Assembly (NCBI GenBank): GCA_964412375.1
Contig: CAYPOD010000014.1
Span: 11,343-75,342, forward strand
Direction: 5' to 3'
Origin: CADEDV01 sp964412375
GTDB taxonomy: Bacteria; Bacteroidota; Bacteroidia; Chitinophagales; Chitinophagaceae
Length of the DNA: 64,000 nt
Part shown: piece by piece, positions 35,575 through 46,400 of the stretch
How the letters are laid out: every line of letters starts with the position of its first letter
Numbering within the stretch: position 1 is the first letter of the stretch
Notes under the pieces: model-generated
The model's input: the letters and a program-made list of their open reading frames with translations, nothing else
The model's database searches: none
Told to the model about the DNA's origin: nothing
Position numbers and translations under genes: made by a program

Positions 35575-36321
35575 ATGAAAGCAGGCATAAAAGAAAAAAC
35601 AGAAGCCATCATACCCGCAAAAGAACATGTGTTTCTCGATGGCCCCAAGAGCCGCGGCTATGAGTTGGGTTTTGCATGGCGGGTATTCAAACAGTTTATC
35701 CGTGGATTTCGGTCACTTCATTTCTCCGGTCCGTGTATTACAGTATTTGGATCGGCCAGGTTCAAAGAAGATCATCCGTATTATGCGTATGCAAGGGAGT
35801 TTGGAAAAAGAATAGCTCAAATGGGCATGACAACTATGACAGGCGGGGGGCCTGGTATTATGGAGGCGGCTAACCGCGGCGCATTTGAAAACGGCGGGCA
35901 ATCGGTAGGTTGCAATATTCAGTTGCCGTTTGAGCAACAGGAGAATCCTTATATGCACAAATCTGTCACTTTTGAACATTTCTTTGTGCGAAAAGTGCTG
36001 CTGGTTAAATACTCTTATGCCTTCATTATCATGCCTGGCGGTTTTGGCACCATGGATGAATTGTTTGAAACGCTGACACTGGTGCAAACGAAAACCATCA
36101 CGCAGTTCCCGATCGTATTGTTTGGAAAAGAATATTATGAACCCTTGCTGAAAACGGTGAAGGCGATGGAAGATGAAGGAACTATTTCCAGCGGTGATAT
36201 GGACCTGGTGCTGGTGACCGACAGCGTGGATGAAGCGATGGACTATATCCGGCATTATATCAGCTCCAATTACAAAGTGAAGCCCCGGAAACGTTTGTGG
36301 TGGTTGTTCGAAAAAAGATAA
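35575..36321 (+). CDS. TIGR00730/LOG family protein
   Basis: 248 residues. The LOG motifs are present: FGSARFKEDHPYYA, MTGGGPGIMEAANRGA and MPGGFGTMDELFE (the PGGxGTxxE nucleotide site). Family members cleave nucleoside 5'-monophosphates such as cytokinin ribotides or other purine monophosphates, releasing ribose 5-phosphate. The N-terminal ~40 residues lie before the core. First gene of a three-gene operon with SemiSWEET and a HAD hydrolase. Confidence 0.9.
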   Translation: MKAGIKEKTEAIIPAKEHVFLDGPKSRGYELGFAWRVFKQFIRGFRSLHFSGPCITVFGSARFKEDHPYYAYAREFGKRIAQMGMTTMTGGGPGIMEAANRGAFENGGQSVGCNIQLPFEQQENPYMHKSVTFEHFFVRKVLLVKYSYAFIIMPGGFGTMDELFETLTLVQTKTITQFPIVLFGKEYYEPLLKTVKAMEDEGTISSGDMDLVLVTDSVDEAMDYIRHYISSNYKVKPRKRLWWLFEKR

Positions 36322-36343
36322 ATATCATTGCTGAAAATTTAAT

Positions 36344-36598
36344 ATGTCAGGAACAGATATTCTGGGTTACTCGGCAGGCGCCATCACTTCCCTTACCTTT
36401 TTACCCCAGGTGATCAAAACATGGAAGCTGCGGTCGGCACGGGATGTATCATTATTGATGTTCATCATAGCGGCGGTTAATGAGATTATGTGGATCGTGT
36501 ACGGTGCCCTGCTTGACAACTGGGTCATCATTCTTACCAATTCGATTGTGCTGGCCATGTCATTGACCATGATCTTTTTTAAACTTCGGTTTTCATGA
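36344..36598 (+). CDS. SemiSWEET sugar transporter
   Basis: 84 residues with three transmembrane helices, one half of a SWEET protein that works as a dimer. The PQ-loop motif is FLPQVIKTWK and a second conserved segment is NEIMWIVYGALLDNW. Bacterial SemiSWEETs move glucose or sucrose down a gradient. It overlaps the HAD gene by four bases (ATGA). The link with a HAD phosphatase suggests a sugar or sugar-phosphate role (inference). Confidence 0.9.
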   Translation: MSGTDILGYSAGAITSLTFLPQVIKTWKLRSARDVSLLMFIIAAVNEIMWIVYGALLDNWVIILTNSIVLAMSLTMIFFKLRFS

Positions 36599-37212
36599 AT
36601 ACGCATATAACCAATACGATCATATTTGACCTTGGCGGTGTGTTGATTGACTGGAACCCCCGCTACCTCTATCAGCAGGTATTCGATTCAGCCGAAAAAA
36701 CAGAATGGTTCATCGAAAATGTTTGCACCCTCGACTGGAACGAGCAGCAGGATGCAGGCTACCCGATCGCCAAAGCAGTAGAAGAGAAAGTGGCTGAATT
36801 CCCGGAATGGGAGAAGGAAATCCGCCTGTATTATGATCGCTGGACTGATATGCTGTATGGCCCCATAAACGAAACAGTGAATATCTTTGAAGAACTGAAA
36901 CGCAACCCGCAGCTTCGGTTTTATGCCCTCACCAACTGGAGCGCTGAATTATTTCCTATCGCTTTGCAGCGATATGATTTTCTCCATTGGTTTGACGGAA
37001 GAGTAGTGAGTGGTGAGGAAATGACCAGAAAACCTTTTCCGGAAATTTATCATCGCCTGCTTGACAGGTATAATGTAAATGCAGCGGAAGCTTTATTTAT
37101 AGATGACAACTATCGCAACATAAAGGCAGCAGAGGCGTTGGGGATACCTTCGGTTCATTTTGAGTCGCCGCAGCAGTTGAAAGAATCGTTGATCCAAAAG
37201 CGATTACTGTAA
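36595..37212 (+). CDS. HAD-superfamily phosphatase, subfamily IA
   Basis: 205 residues. Motif I is FDLGGVLIDWNP (the first Asp is the nucleophile), motif II ALTNWS, motif III Lys in TRKPFPEIY, and motif IV FIDDNYRN. The cap domain lies between motifs I and II. It resembles the YihX-type glucose-1-phosphate phosphatases, which fits an operon with a sugar transporter. Substrate not proven. Confidence 0.9.
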   Translation: MNTHITNTIIFDLGGVLIDWNPRYLYQQVFDSAEKTEWFIENVCTLDWNEQQDAGYPIAKAVEEKVAEFPEWEKEIRLYYDRWTDMLYGPINETVNIFEELKRNPQLRFYALTNWSAELFPIALQRYDFLHWFDGRVVSGEEMTRKPFPEIYHRLLDRYNVNAAEALFIDDNYRNIKAAEALGIPSVHFESPQQLKESLIQKRLL

Positions 37213-37216
37213 TTTT

Positions 37217-39904
37217 CTACTCCAGCACCGGTCTCAGCCATTTCTCTGCTTCTTCAAGGCTCATGCCCTTGCGACTGGCATAGTCTTCCAACTGGTCAAG
37301 GCTTATTTTCCCCAAACCAAAATAATGGCTTTGCGGATGTGCAATATACCAGCCGCAGACAGAAGCCGGTGGGTTCATCGCCAAACTTTCAGTGAGCTCA
37401 ATGCCGATGTTTTCTGTTGCATTCAGCAGGTCAAACAGTTTGAGTTTTTCTGTATGATCAGGACAGGCAGGATAGCCCGGCGCCGGGCGGATGCCTTTGT
37501 ATTCTTCTTTTATTAGCTGTTCGTTTGTTAAGCTTTCATTTTTTTCATAACCCCAATACTCTTTCCTTGTCTTTTCATGCAGGCATTCGGCAAAGGCTTC
37601 TACAAAACGGTCGGCCAGCACCTGCACCATAATTTTGTTGTATTCATCATGCTCGGCGGCAAATTTCTCCACATGTTTTTTGGCACCATGAATGGTAACC
37701 GCAAAAGCACCCATATAATCGCTTCCCAATTCTGAAGGGCAAACAAAATCGGCCAGGGAGAAAGTTGGCTGGCCAATAGCTTTTTTCAACTGCTGGCGCA
37801 GCATTTCGAGTTTTACTTCTCCTTTGGATGTTTGCAAAATCACAGTGTCAGCATTATTGCTGGCGGCTGGCCAGAAACCAATAACACCATTCGCCGTAAA
37901 CCATTTTTCGGCAACTATCTTTTCTACCAGTTTTTGTGCATCCTGGTATAAACGGGTAGCTTCCGTTCCAAATATTTTATCGGACAAGACATCAGGAAAA
38001 CGACCCGGCATTTCCCAGGCAATAAAGAAAGGCCCCCAGTCAATATATTTTGCAATAGTGCCAAGATCAAAATCCTTCAGCACTTTTTCACCCTGAACAG
38101 CGGGCTTGACAGGTTTATAATTTTTCCAGTCAAAATATTCTTTGGTGATCACCGCTTCAGCATAAGGGATGAGTTCTTTCTTATTTTTATTCAGGAACTG
38201 GTTGCGGAGATTGCTGTATTCCAGGGCTGTTTCTTTCAGCAGCTTTTCCTTGGTTTCTTTATTGAGTAAGCTGCTGACTGCTGTCACACTCCGGGATGCA
38301 TCCAGGATGTGCAGCACACCATTGTCATACTGTGGAGCTATTTTAACAGCAGTATGCATTCTTGATGTAGTGGCGCCTCCAATCAGCAGGGGCTGTTTCA
38401 TGTTGCGGCGTTTCATTTCATGGGCCACATGCACCATTTCATCCAGCGATGGAGTGATCAAACCGCTGAGTCCAACGATGTCTGCATTTTCTTTTTCTGC
38501 CGTATCTAATATTTTATCGGCAGGAACCATCACTCCAAGATCAACGATGTCATAACCATTACAACCCAGCACCACGCCTACAATATTCTTTCCGATATCA
38601 TGCACATCACCTTTCACCGTTGCCAGTAAAACTTTTGGAGCAACACCTCTCCCGACCAAAGGATTGTTCTTTTTTTCTTCTTCAATAAATGGAGTGAGCC
38701 AGGCCACACTTTTTTTCATCACCCTGGCACTCTTCACCACCTGCGGCAAAAACATTTTGCCGGCGCCAAACAAATCACCCACCACATCCATGCCGGCCAT
38801 CAGTGGCCCTTCGATCACATCCAATGGTTTGGGATATTTCAGCCTTGCTTCTTCTGTGTCTGCATCTATATAATCGGTGATACCGTTTACGAGTGCATGT
38901 TTCAGTCTTTCTTCCACCGAAGCATTTCTCCAGGCTTCATCTTTCACTTCCACTTTTCCTTTTGCTTTAACAGTTTCAGCAAAAGCGATCAGCTTTTCAG
39001 TGGCTTCGTTATTATCATTGTTGCGGTTCAGGATCACATCTTCGCACAATTCTCTCAGTTGCGGTTCTATCTCATCATAAACCACCAGTTGCCCTGCATT
39101 CACAATGCCCATATCCATGCCAGCCCTGATGGCATGATACAGAAAGACGGAGTGCATCGCTTCCCGCACATGATCATTGCCACGGAAGGAGAAGGAAAGA
39201 TTGCTGACACCACCACTCACTTTCGTCAGTGGCATCAGCCTTTTGATTTCCCGGGTGGCTTCAATTAAATCAACGCCATAATTATTGTGCTCTTCCATAC
39301 CGGTAGCAAGAGCGAAAATGTTGGGGTCAAATATGATGTCCTGCGGATCATAACCTACCTTTTCGGTAAGTATCATATAAGCCCGGTGGCAGATCTCAAC
39401 TTTTCTATCCTTTGTATCTGCCTGTCCTTTTTCATCAAAGGCCATCACGATCACCGATGCGCCATAGCTTTGACATAAGATGGCTTGTTCAATGAATTTA
39501 TCTTCTCCCTCTTTCATGGAGATGGAGTTGACAATACATTTGCCCTGTACACATTTCAATCCTGCTTCAATGATCTCAAACTTCGAGCTGTCAATCATCA
39601 CAGGGATCTTTGCAATATCCGGTTCGCTTTGCAGGAGATTCAGAAAAGTGGTCATGGCCTGCACACCATCCAGCAGCGCATCATCCATATTCACATCCAG
39701 CACCTGGGCGCCGTTCTCCACCTGCTGGCGGGCCACACTCAGGGCCTCCTCGTACTTGTTTTCACGTATAAGCCGGGCAAACTTTTTGGAGCCTGTCACA
39801 TTGGTTCGTTCCCCCACATTCACAAAATTGGTTTCGGGACGAATAACAAGAGGTTCTAAACCGGAAAGACGCAAGAAAGGCTTGATGACAACTGTGTCTG
39901 ACAT
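37217..39904 (-). CDS. metH: Methionine synthase, folate/cobalamin/activation part
   Basis: 895 residues: the C-terminal three quarters of a B12-dependent methionine synthase. After a short leader it has the pterin-binding domain (FVNVGERTNVTGSKKF, DVNMDDALLDG), the cap, the B12 domain (DVHDIGKNIVGVVLGCNG, with the DxHxxG cobalt ligand His) and the SAM-binding activation domain (PAPGYPACPDHTEK). It lacks the homocysteine domain, which is a separate gene 127 bases upstream on the same strand. The split form is usual in this phylum. Confidence 0.95.
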   Translation of the reverse strand: MSDTVVIKPFLRLSGLEPLVIRPETNFVNVGERTNVTGSKKFARLIRENKYEEALSVARQQVENGAQVLDVNMDDALLDGVQAMTTFLNLLQSEPDIAKIPVMIDSSKFEIIEAGLKCVQGKCIVNSISMKEGEDKFIEQAILCQSYGASVIVMAFDEKGQADTKDRKVEICHRAYMILTEKVGYDPQDIIFDPNIFALATGMEEHNNYGVDLIEATREIKRLMPLTKVSGGVSNLSFSFRGNDHVREAMHSVFLYHAIRAGMDMGIVNAGQLVVYDEIEPQLRELCEDVILNRNNDNNEATEKLIAFAETVKAKGKVEVKDEAWRNASVEERLKHALVNGITDYIDADTEEARLKYPKPLDVIEGPLMAGMDVVGDLFGAGKMFLPQVVKSARVMKKSVAWLTPFIEEEKKNNPLVGRGVAPKVLLATVKGDVHDIGKNIVGVVLGCNGYDIVDLGVMVPADKILDTAEKENADIVGLSGLITPSLDEMVHVAHEMKRRNMKQPLLIGGATTSRMHTAVKIAPQYDNGVLHILDASRSVTAVSSLLNKETKEKLLKETALEYSNLRNQFLNKNKKELIPYAEAVITKEYFDWKNYKPVKPAVQGEKVLKDFDLGTIAKYIDWGPFFIAWEMPGRFPDVLSDKIFGTEATRLYQDAQKLVEKIVAEKWFTANGVIGFWPAASNNADTVILQTSKGEVKLEMLRQQLKKAIGQPTFSLADFVCPSELGSDYMGAFAVTIHGAKKHVEKFAAEHDEYNKIMVQVLADRFVEAFAECLHEKTRKEYWGYEKNESLTNEQLIKEEYKGIRPAPGYPACPDHTEKLKLFDLLNATENIGIELTESLAMNPPASVCGWYIAHPQSHYFGLGKISLDQLEDYASRKGMSLEEAEKWLRPVLE

Positions 39905-40031
39905 TACTACGAGGTTCTTTTAACCAGGAACCTGCGGATTACCGAATAGTTATTGACAACCAGGATTGCGACAGATAATAAGAGGAGCATTTTTGCCATG
40001 GGTCTCAGATTGCTGCCGCTAAAATACACTT

Positions 40032-41060
40032 TTATGTCAATTCTTCTACAATAACCGGCAATTTTCTGGGTTTGATGGTTTTAACTTGTTGGGCAATATG
40101 CCTGATATGGTCCGGGGTGGTGCCACAGCACCCACCGACAATATTTACAAATCCTTCTTTAGCCCAGTCCTCCAGGTAATGGGCAGTTTGTGCCGGCTGC
40201 TCATCATATTCGCCCATGGCATTGGGCAGACCGGCATTGGGATAGGCCGATACATAGCAGGAAGCCAGTTGCGACAATTCCTCAATATGAGGACGCATTT
40301 CCTTTGCACCCAAAGCACAGTTCAGGCCAATACTCAACGGTTTGGCATGCATGACTGAAGTATAAAAAGCTTCCAGTGTTTGTCCGCTAAGTGTTCTGCC
40401 GGATGCATCGGTGATCGTTCCGCTGATCATAACCGGAAGTGGTTCTTTCCCGGTATCCCTGAAATACTTCTTGATCGCAAAAATGGCAGCCTTTGCATTT
40501 AATGTATCAAATATGGTCTCAATTAAAAGTATATCAGCACCGCCATCCACTAATCCTCTCACCTGTTCATAGTAAGCATTCACAACCTCATCAAATGTAA
40601 CGGCTCTATACCCGGGATTATTTACATCCGGGGAAAGAGAAAGTGTTTTATTTAAAGGGCCGATGGCACCGGCAACAAATTTTGGAATTTGGGAATTGGA
40701 TTTTTTGTTTTGCTCAATATACGCTTCAATGGCTTGCCTTGCACATATTGCAGCGGCTACATTCAGTTCATAGGCCAGCGACTGCATTTCATAATCAGCC
40801 ATAGCGATTGCCGTGCTGCTGAATGTGTTTGTTTCAATAATATCAGCCCCGGCATCAAGATATTGTTTATGAATTTCCCTGATGATCTGCGGTTGTGTGA
40901 TGTTCAGCAGGTCGTTGTTGCCTTTCACATCACAATGCCAGTCTTTGAACCGGTCACCACGGTAATCTGCTTCGGTCAGTTTATACCTTTGGATCATGGT
41001 GCCCATGGCACCGTCAATGACCAGTATGCGTTCATTCAAACAATCTTGAATTGTCTTCAT
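40032..41060 (-). CDS. metH: Methionine synthase, homocysteine-binding part
   Basis: 342 residues. Homocysteine S-methyltransferase fold with the Zn ligands in GLNCALGAKE and GGCCGTTPDH, and the N-terminal ILVIDGAMGTMIQRYKL typical of MetH. The ATG at 41060 gives this start; the upstream frame to 41180 adds 40 unrelated residues. First gene of the split metH pair. No cobalamin or SAM riboswitch could be recognised in the 225 bases upstream. Confidence 0.93.
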   Translation of the reverse strand: MKTIQDCLNERILVIDGAMGTMIQRYKLTEADYRGDRFKDWHCDVKGNNDLLNITQPQIIREIHKQYLDAGADIIETNTFSSTAIAMADYEMQSLAYELNVAAAICARQAIEAYIEQNKKSNSQIPKFVAGAIGPLNKTLSLSPDVNNPGYRAVTFDEVVNAYYEQVRGLVDGGADILLIETIFDTLNAKAAIFAIKKYFRDTGKEPLPVMISGTITDASGRTLSGQTLEAFYTSVMHAKPLSIGLNCALGAKEMRPHIEELSQLASCYVSAYPNAGLPNAMGEYDEQPAQTAHYLEDWAKEGFVNIVGGCCGTTPDHIRHIAQQVKTIKPRKLPVIVEELT

Positions 41061-41285
41061 AACAATGGTTGTTTGTGAACTATAAACGTTGGGAAACTTA
41101 GTGAGGGTTTCGTACCGTTTATTAGTTCTGTTATTTATACAGGCCGAACAATAAACAAATCCGCCTGTGATGAGCCACAAAGCTACAGGATACAGGTATA
41201 ATAAACAAGTACGGTTTCTGGCAGGTATAGCTCAGCATGCAGGGATATATACTCAACTCAGCGAATGCTGTGTTCGCTGCGAAGT

Positions 41286-41906
41286 TCAGCGGCCGGAAAC
41301 ATAGCTCTCCACCGGCAAACGGTTCTGCAGACTGCGGGCCAGGGTCATTTCATCGGCATATTCCAGTTCACCGCCAAAAGCAATGCCACGGGCAATGGTG
41401 GTGATGCGGACAGGCAAGCCCTGTAACTTTTTCTGGATATAGTAGATAGTGGTGTCACCCTGGATATTGGGGTTAAGGGCAAAAATGAGTTCTTCGGTTT
41501 TTTCTTTGTCAATGCGATGAACCAGCGATGCAATATTTAGCTGATCAGGTCCAATGCCATCCAGGGGGGAGATGACCCCGCCCAGCACATGATAAGTGCC
41601 GTTATACTGTTGGGTGCTTTCAATGGCGATCACATCCCGGATGCTTTCCACCACGCAAATGATATTTTGTTTGCGCATTGAGTTGGCACAAATGGAACAA
41701 ATATCGCCATCGGCCACATTGCAACAACGCTGGCAAAATTTGATCTCGCTTCTCATTTTGGCTATCACCTCGCTGAAATGCGTGACTGCTGCTGTATCCT
41801 GTTTTAGCAGGTGCAGCACCAGCCGAAGGGCCGTTTTCTTGCCAATGCCGGGAAGTTTGGCAAATTCGTTGACAGCATTTTCAAGCAGTGAGGAAGAAAA
41901 TTGCAT
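41286..41906 (-). CDS. recR: Recombination protein RecR
   Basis: 206 residues. HhH region LPGIGKKTALRLVLHLL, zinc finger CQRCCNVADGDICSIC, Toprim domain ICVVESIRDVIAIESTQQY and the C-terminal GIAFGGELEYADEMTLARSLQNR. It loads RecA at gaps with RecO/RecF. Full length. Its -7 box is only five bases from the start codon. Confidence 0.96.
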   Translation of the reverse strand: MQFSSSLLENAVNEFAKLPGIGKKTALRLVLHLLKQDTAAVTHFSEVIAKMRSEIKFCQRCCNVADGDICSICANSMRKQNIICVVESIRDVIAIESTQQYNGTYHVLGGVISPLDGIGPDQLNIASLVHRIDKEKTEELIFALNPNIQGDTTIYYIQKKLQGLPVRITTIARGIAFGGELEYADEMTLARSLQNRLPVESYVSGR

Positions 41907-41911
41907 GGGAG

Positions 41912-41919
41912 CGAAGATA
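41912..41919 (-). promoter_or_regulatory. -7 promoter box of recR
   Basis: On the minus strand this reads TATCTTCG, then five bases, then ATG. The mRNA should be leaderless or nearly so. Confidence 0.5.
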
Positions 41920-41962
41920 CAGAAACAGGCACATGCTACAAGTCGGGAGCGGAACTTATAAC

Positions 41963-43393
41963 TTATAAACTAATATCAAATTCATTCTCTGATCCGGCTT
42001 TCACATTTATCTTTCTTTCCACGGGTTTCACCAACTCCGGCTGTTTTCTTCCTCCAAAGAAATCACCGGGGTCCCATTTGCCATTTTTATTTTCATCATA
42101 GAGAATACGCAGTTCATATTCACCGGGCAGCAACAGCGATGCTGAAAAATCAGGGCTTGCCAGCGGGAATGAACGGCTGATGTTATTGTTCAGCACAAAG
42201 AGCAATACAGGATTTTTTGATATGTCAAGACTGCGAAACCGGAGTTTCAGCGAACCATAATCTGACAGTTTTTTGGTTTTAAAACTGAGTGTGTCTGATT
42301 TCAGCAGTTTTCTTCCGCTGCTGTCCTCGGCAAAGTCTATATCCAGGATAAGGTGATAAGCCGTATTCTCTTTCCAGGTATGAAGCAATTGCAGTTGCGA
42401 CCGGCTGCTGTCTAAAACAAATCGATAATTCGTGACAGGTTTAAATGTTGAGTCGGTATGCAAAGTGATCTTTGTAGAATCAAAGGTTTTCAGGGGCTGA
42501 TCAAAACTGATCAAAAATTCATTCAGCAGGTCAAGCTGGTTATTGACAAGATTGTTGCTGAAGCGTAATCTTCTTTCAGCAGTGGCACCGCCGAGGCGCC
42601 CTCTTCCGCCGGCTGAAACGCCGGGAAGACTTTGCCGGGTGGTGGCAGCGGTTGAACTGGCCTGGTAAGCGTAGAGCGTCAACGGAATTGTATCCTGCGG
42701 TACGGTAACAGGGTTTGGAGCAAAGGCAAAAAGTTGCTTCTCGTCATAACTCCAGCGGCGGCCCCCGTCATCTTTCATCGCATAAACATAGAAGGTTTTT
42801 GGAGGCAGGTTCTTAAAAACAAAATTTCCTTTATTATCCAGCCTGGTCACATAGCGGGGTTTTTCGTTTACCAAAGCCGAATCATCGGGATTGGTATGCA
42901 GAATTACGGTCAGCGAGGTATCCACTTTGCCTGTTTCGGCCAGGATAACGCTGCCGGATAATTGCAGTGAATCAAAATAATTGCCGGTAGAAAAAGTGAA
43001 CGTGAAATCTTTCATCACATTTCCTTCGTTGATGTCTTTGATGGCCTTCCCGAAGTTATAGGTATAAGTAGTATTTTCTTCCAGGCTGTCACTGATCTTT
43101 ACCGTTATTGTGTTGAGCCGGTAATTCACTTCGGGCAGTATGCGGGGAATGGGAGAGACCAGTAATTCCTGCTGCACATTCTGCACATCAATATATTCAT
43201 CAAAAGTAAAGGTGAGCCGTTTCTCTTTAAAATTCAGTGAAGAATCAACCGGGTTGGCTTTGATCAATACCGGGGGCAACGAGTCTCTCGGGCCACCTTG
43301 CGGAGGAACAATATTGGCACAGCCCGGCCCGCTGACACTATTGACAAGGACAACAACAACTAATACCAGGGAAATAAAGGAGCGGACTTTCAT
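41963..43393 (-). CDS. Ig-like domain lipoprotein
   Basis: 476 residues with a lipobox ending SGPGC. Residues ~35-140 form a bacterial Ig-like (SbsA/Big_5) domain: PPVLIKANPVDSSLNFKEKRLTFTFDEYID through DINEGNVMKDFTFTFSTG. A second, carboxypeptidase-like module follows (LDNKGNFVFKNLPPKTFYVYA), then further beta domains. The family is common in Bacteroidota and probably sits on the outer membrane; the role is unknown. The C-terminal ELRILYDENKNGKWDPGDF is a metal-loop-like segment. Confidence 0.85.
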   Translation of the reverse strand: MKVRSFISLVLVVVVLVNSVSGPGCANIVPPQGGPRDSLPPVLIKANPVDSSLNFKEKRLTFTFDEYIDVQNVQQELLVSPIPRILPEVNYRLNTITVKISDSLEENTTYTYNFGKAIKDINEGNVMKDFTFTFSTGNYFDSLQLSGSVILAETGKVDTSLTVILHTNPDDSALVNEKPRYVTRLDNKGNFVFKNLPPKTFYVYAMKDDGGRRWSYDEKQLFAFAPNPVTVPQDTIPLTLYAYQASSTAATTRQSLPGVSAGGRGRLGGATAERRLRFSNNLVNNQLDLLNEFLISFDQPLKTFDSTKITLHTDSTFKPVTNYRFVLDSSRSQLQLLHTWKENTAYHLILDIDFAEDSSGRKLLKSDTLSFKTKKLSDYGSLKLRFRSLDISKNPVLLFVLNNNISRSFPLASPDFSASLLLPGEYELRILYDENKNGKWDPGDFFGGRKQPELVKPVERKINVKAGSENEFDISL

Positions 43394-43400
43394 ACCAGGG

Positions 43401-43423
43401 CTGCAAACTTAACGGGTTTGCAG
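43401..43423. promoter_or_regulatory. Inverted repeat across the -7 box of the Ig-like lipoprotein gene
   Basis: CTGCAAAC and GTTTGCAG are perfect inverted arms around a seven-base spacer. The left arm overlaps the minus-strand -7 box TAAGTTTG (43404-43411), which lies ten bases from the ATG. A repressor bound here would cover the promoter (inference). Confidence 0.4.
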
Positions 43424-43455
43424 GGAATAGCCTGTTTTAAAAATCATAATACTGT

Positions 43456-46400
43456 TCATTCTTCGGCCGGTTCTTCTTCCAGCGAATGAAGTGCCACCGC
43501 CAGGTTATTGGTCTTTACAAAATTGCACCAGTGACAATCTGCCTTACCGCAGCCGGTATAAAAATCCCTGTTTTGAATTTTTTCCCAGGTATCAACGATC
43601 TGTTGTGTAACGGTTGTGATGTCGGCAGGTGTGATCACCACTTTTTCCTTGCGGTAATTCTTCTTTTTGTCAGGTTCAATAAAATCAAATTCGGTACTCA
43701 CCACTTTCCAGTCTTTCTGTTCATAATTGTCTACCAGAATTTTATAGAAAACAGCCTGCCTCCAGTAATCGCCGCCATTCGGATCTTTATCTGAAGGGCC
43801 TTTCAGTTTAGGTAAGGCTTTTTCAGGGTCGCCGGTTTTGTAGTCCACCACATTCACTGCTTTGCCGTCAAATTCCAGTTTGTCCAGTTTTCCTTTCAGG
43901 GGCACTTCTTTCACCACAACATTGCGGATATTTCTTTCAATGGTAACGATCTTGTTGAAGGTCTGAATGTATTTATCGTAATAATTACTCAGCACTTCAT
44001 GGCCATATTCTTTTCTGCGGTCATATTCTTCTTTGGTAAAGCTTTCCCGGTGGCGCAGCATATACCAGTCAAAATCGGCAATGAATTCTTCTTTCGGCGG
44101 AAATTTTTCTTTTCCGCTTTCCTGCATTTTTCTGAAAAGTTTTTCTAAGGCATGATGCACAGCCGAGCCAAACTCGGTGGCCTCGTTCTTGGGTGACGGG
44201 ATCCGGATAAGATTATTGAAATAAAATCCCAGTGGACATTTTAAATAATTGTTCAGGGCTGTCACATTCATCACAAACTTATCCAGTATATGCCCGATGA
44301 ACTCTTCCTCAATTTTTTCTATCTCCGGCGCTTCGGCTTCTGCAAAATGCAGGGCAGAAAAATCAGCCAGCACATCAGCGGCAATGATGACCTTTTCAAG
44401 CGGCAGCTCATACTGGTCCTGTATCTCGGCAATAAACATTGAAGGCTCCAGTTCTTTGCCGTCATTTTTGAATTTGCTGTAGGAAATATAAAGATGTTGT
44501 TCTGCCCTTGTCAGCGCCACATAAAATAACCTTCGCAATTCTTCCTCATCATTGCCGGCAGCCTGCGAAGAGAACATGGTGTCGGGTAGTTTATAACCAC
44601 CGCCCGGTTTTCTTTTCTTCTCCCAGAAGGAAGCATTGCAGCCGGCCATAAAAACATATTCAAACTCTAATCCTTTCGAGCCATGCGCTGTCATCAGGTT
44701 CACGCCTTTCTCACTGCCGCTAACCTGGACGAGCGGCAGTCGGATTTCTTCTCTTTCCATCAGCCCGATCAGTTTCACCAGTTGTGAAAGATTGAGCGAA
44801 GGATTGCGGTGTGTTTCCTCTTTTACAAAATCAAACAACCCCGTGAGGACCTGTAACTGCCAGTGCTTGTCATCGCTTTGTATGATATGGTTCAGCACCC
44901 CGGCTTCCCGGATGATCTTTTCAAACAAATGCTGCAAAGTGATATTGGGTACCGCAGCGACCAGGGTTTCGATTATGCCCGATACCTTTTTCATGCCGGG
45001 ATGAACAGCAGCATCAAAAAGGTCTTTAGGTGTTGCATTGGTTTTTTCATGGAGCAGGCTGCGCAGGGAGTTGTTGTCATCTTTATACCGTTTGCTTGCC
45101 GCTTCCATACTTAGTTTAGCAATTTCTATTGATGGAATACCAAACCAATCGAAGTGCAATATCTCAAACAGCATTTCATCACCACTGAAGGAAATGTCAT
45201 GTTCCGAATCGAGATATTTCAGCAGCAGGATGATCTTTTTTGTCAGCGGCAATTCAAGAATATTCAGGTGACGTTTGCTGAAGACAGGAATGTTCAGCAG
45301 TTTGAAATATTGTGCCAGTTCTTCACCATACTTGTTTTCTTTATAGATGATGCCGATGCGTCCAGGAAGAACTCCTTGTGCCAGTAATTGCTGCACCTGT
45401 TTCACAATGCCAATCATTTCCTGCCGCTGCGTTTCATACTCGTGGAGGATCGGTTTATGGGTCAATTGGTTCATGGGGTGCCGGGAAGAAAGCAGGTCTT
45501 TGCTCAATCCCTCGATCTGCTTCACCAGTCTTTCTTCATTCCGGTTGATGAGTGTTTTAGAAACATCAAGGATCGGCTGCGTGGAGCGGTAATTATTGGT
45601 GAGCACCACAGTGAGGAGGTCGTTTTTATAACTATCAGCAAACTGCAGCATATTCTCCACGTTGGCACCCTGGAAACGATAGATACTCTGGTCATCATCC
45701 CCCACCACAAACACATTGGGTTTATCCCAGTAACTGATGAGTAACTCAACAATACGGTTTTGGGTGCCGCTGGTGTCCTGGTATTCATCCACCAGTATGT
45801 ATTGATATTTTTCCTGGTAATTGGCCAGCAGGTTTTTATTTTCTTCAAACGCTTTGATCACCCAGTTGATCATGTCGTCAAAATCGTAGCGGTTCTTTTT
45901 GCGCATCAATAGCTGGAAGCGGTCAAATTCATTCACCGCAGCCCGCAGTTTTTCCATTTTTTCTTTTTCCTCTTCGATCTTGTCTTTCTTCAGTTCACCC
46001 GCATTGAATTCTTTATATTTTCTTTTGTAAACAAACTCATCCCGGTTGGGCAGGTCAGCGATGTATTCATCAATTTTCTGATTGATGAACGCCGGAGTCC
46101 ATCCTTCTTTTTTCATAGAGCTGAACAATGCCTGCAGATTATTCACTTCAAAATACACATCACCCCGGTATCGTTTCAGCGGGTGGTTTTTGGGAAAGGA
46201 ATCAATCAGTTCTTTGAACAATTCAATTTTTTCGAGATCGGAGATCGGGTCCAGCGCTGTTTTTTCAAACAGCGAAAGGTTTTCCTGTATCACATCATTG
46301 CAAAAAGCATGAAAAGTGTAGATGTTCACTTTATACGCATCCGGGCCGATGAACTGCAACAGTCTTTTTCGCATGGCCACCACACCGGCATCAGTATAAG

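Noticed and set aside
41260..41280. Stem CAGCGAA/TTCGCTG as a recR terminator
   Set aside because: Seven-base stem without a T run on the minus strand; too weak to call.
41061..41285. Cobalamin or SAM riboswitch upstream of the metH pair
   Set aside because: No B12 box or SAM-I core could be found on the minus strand in this spacer.
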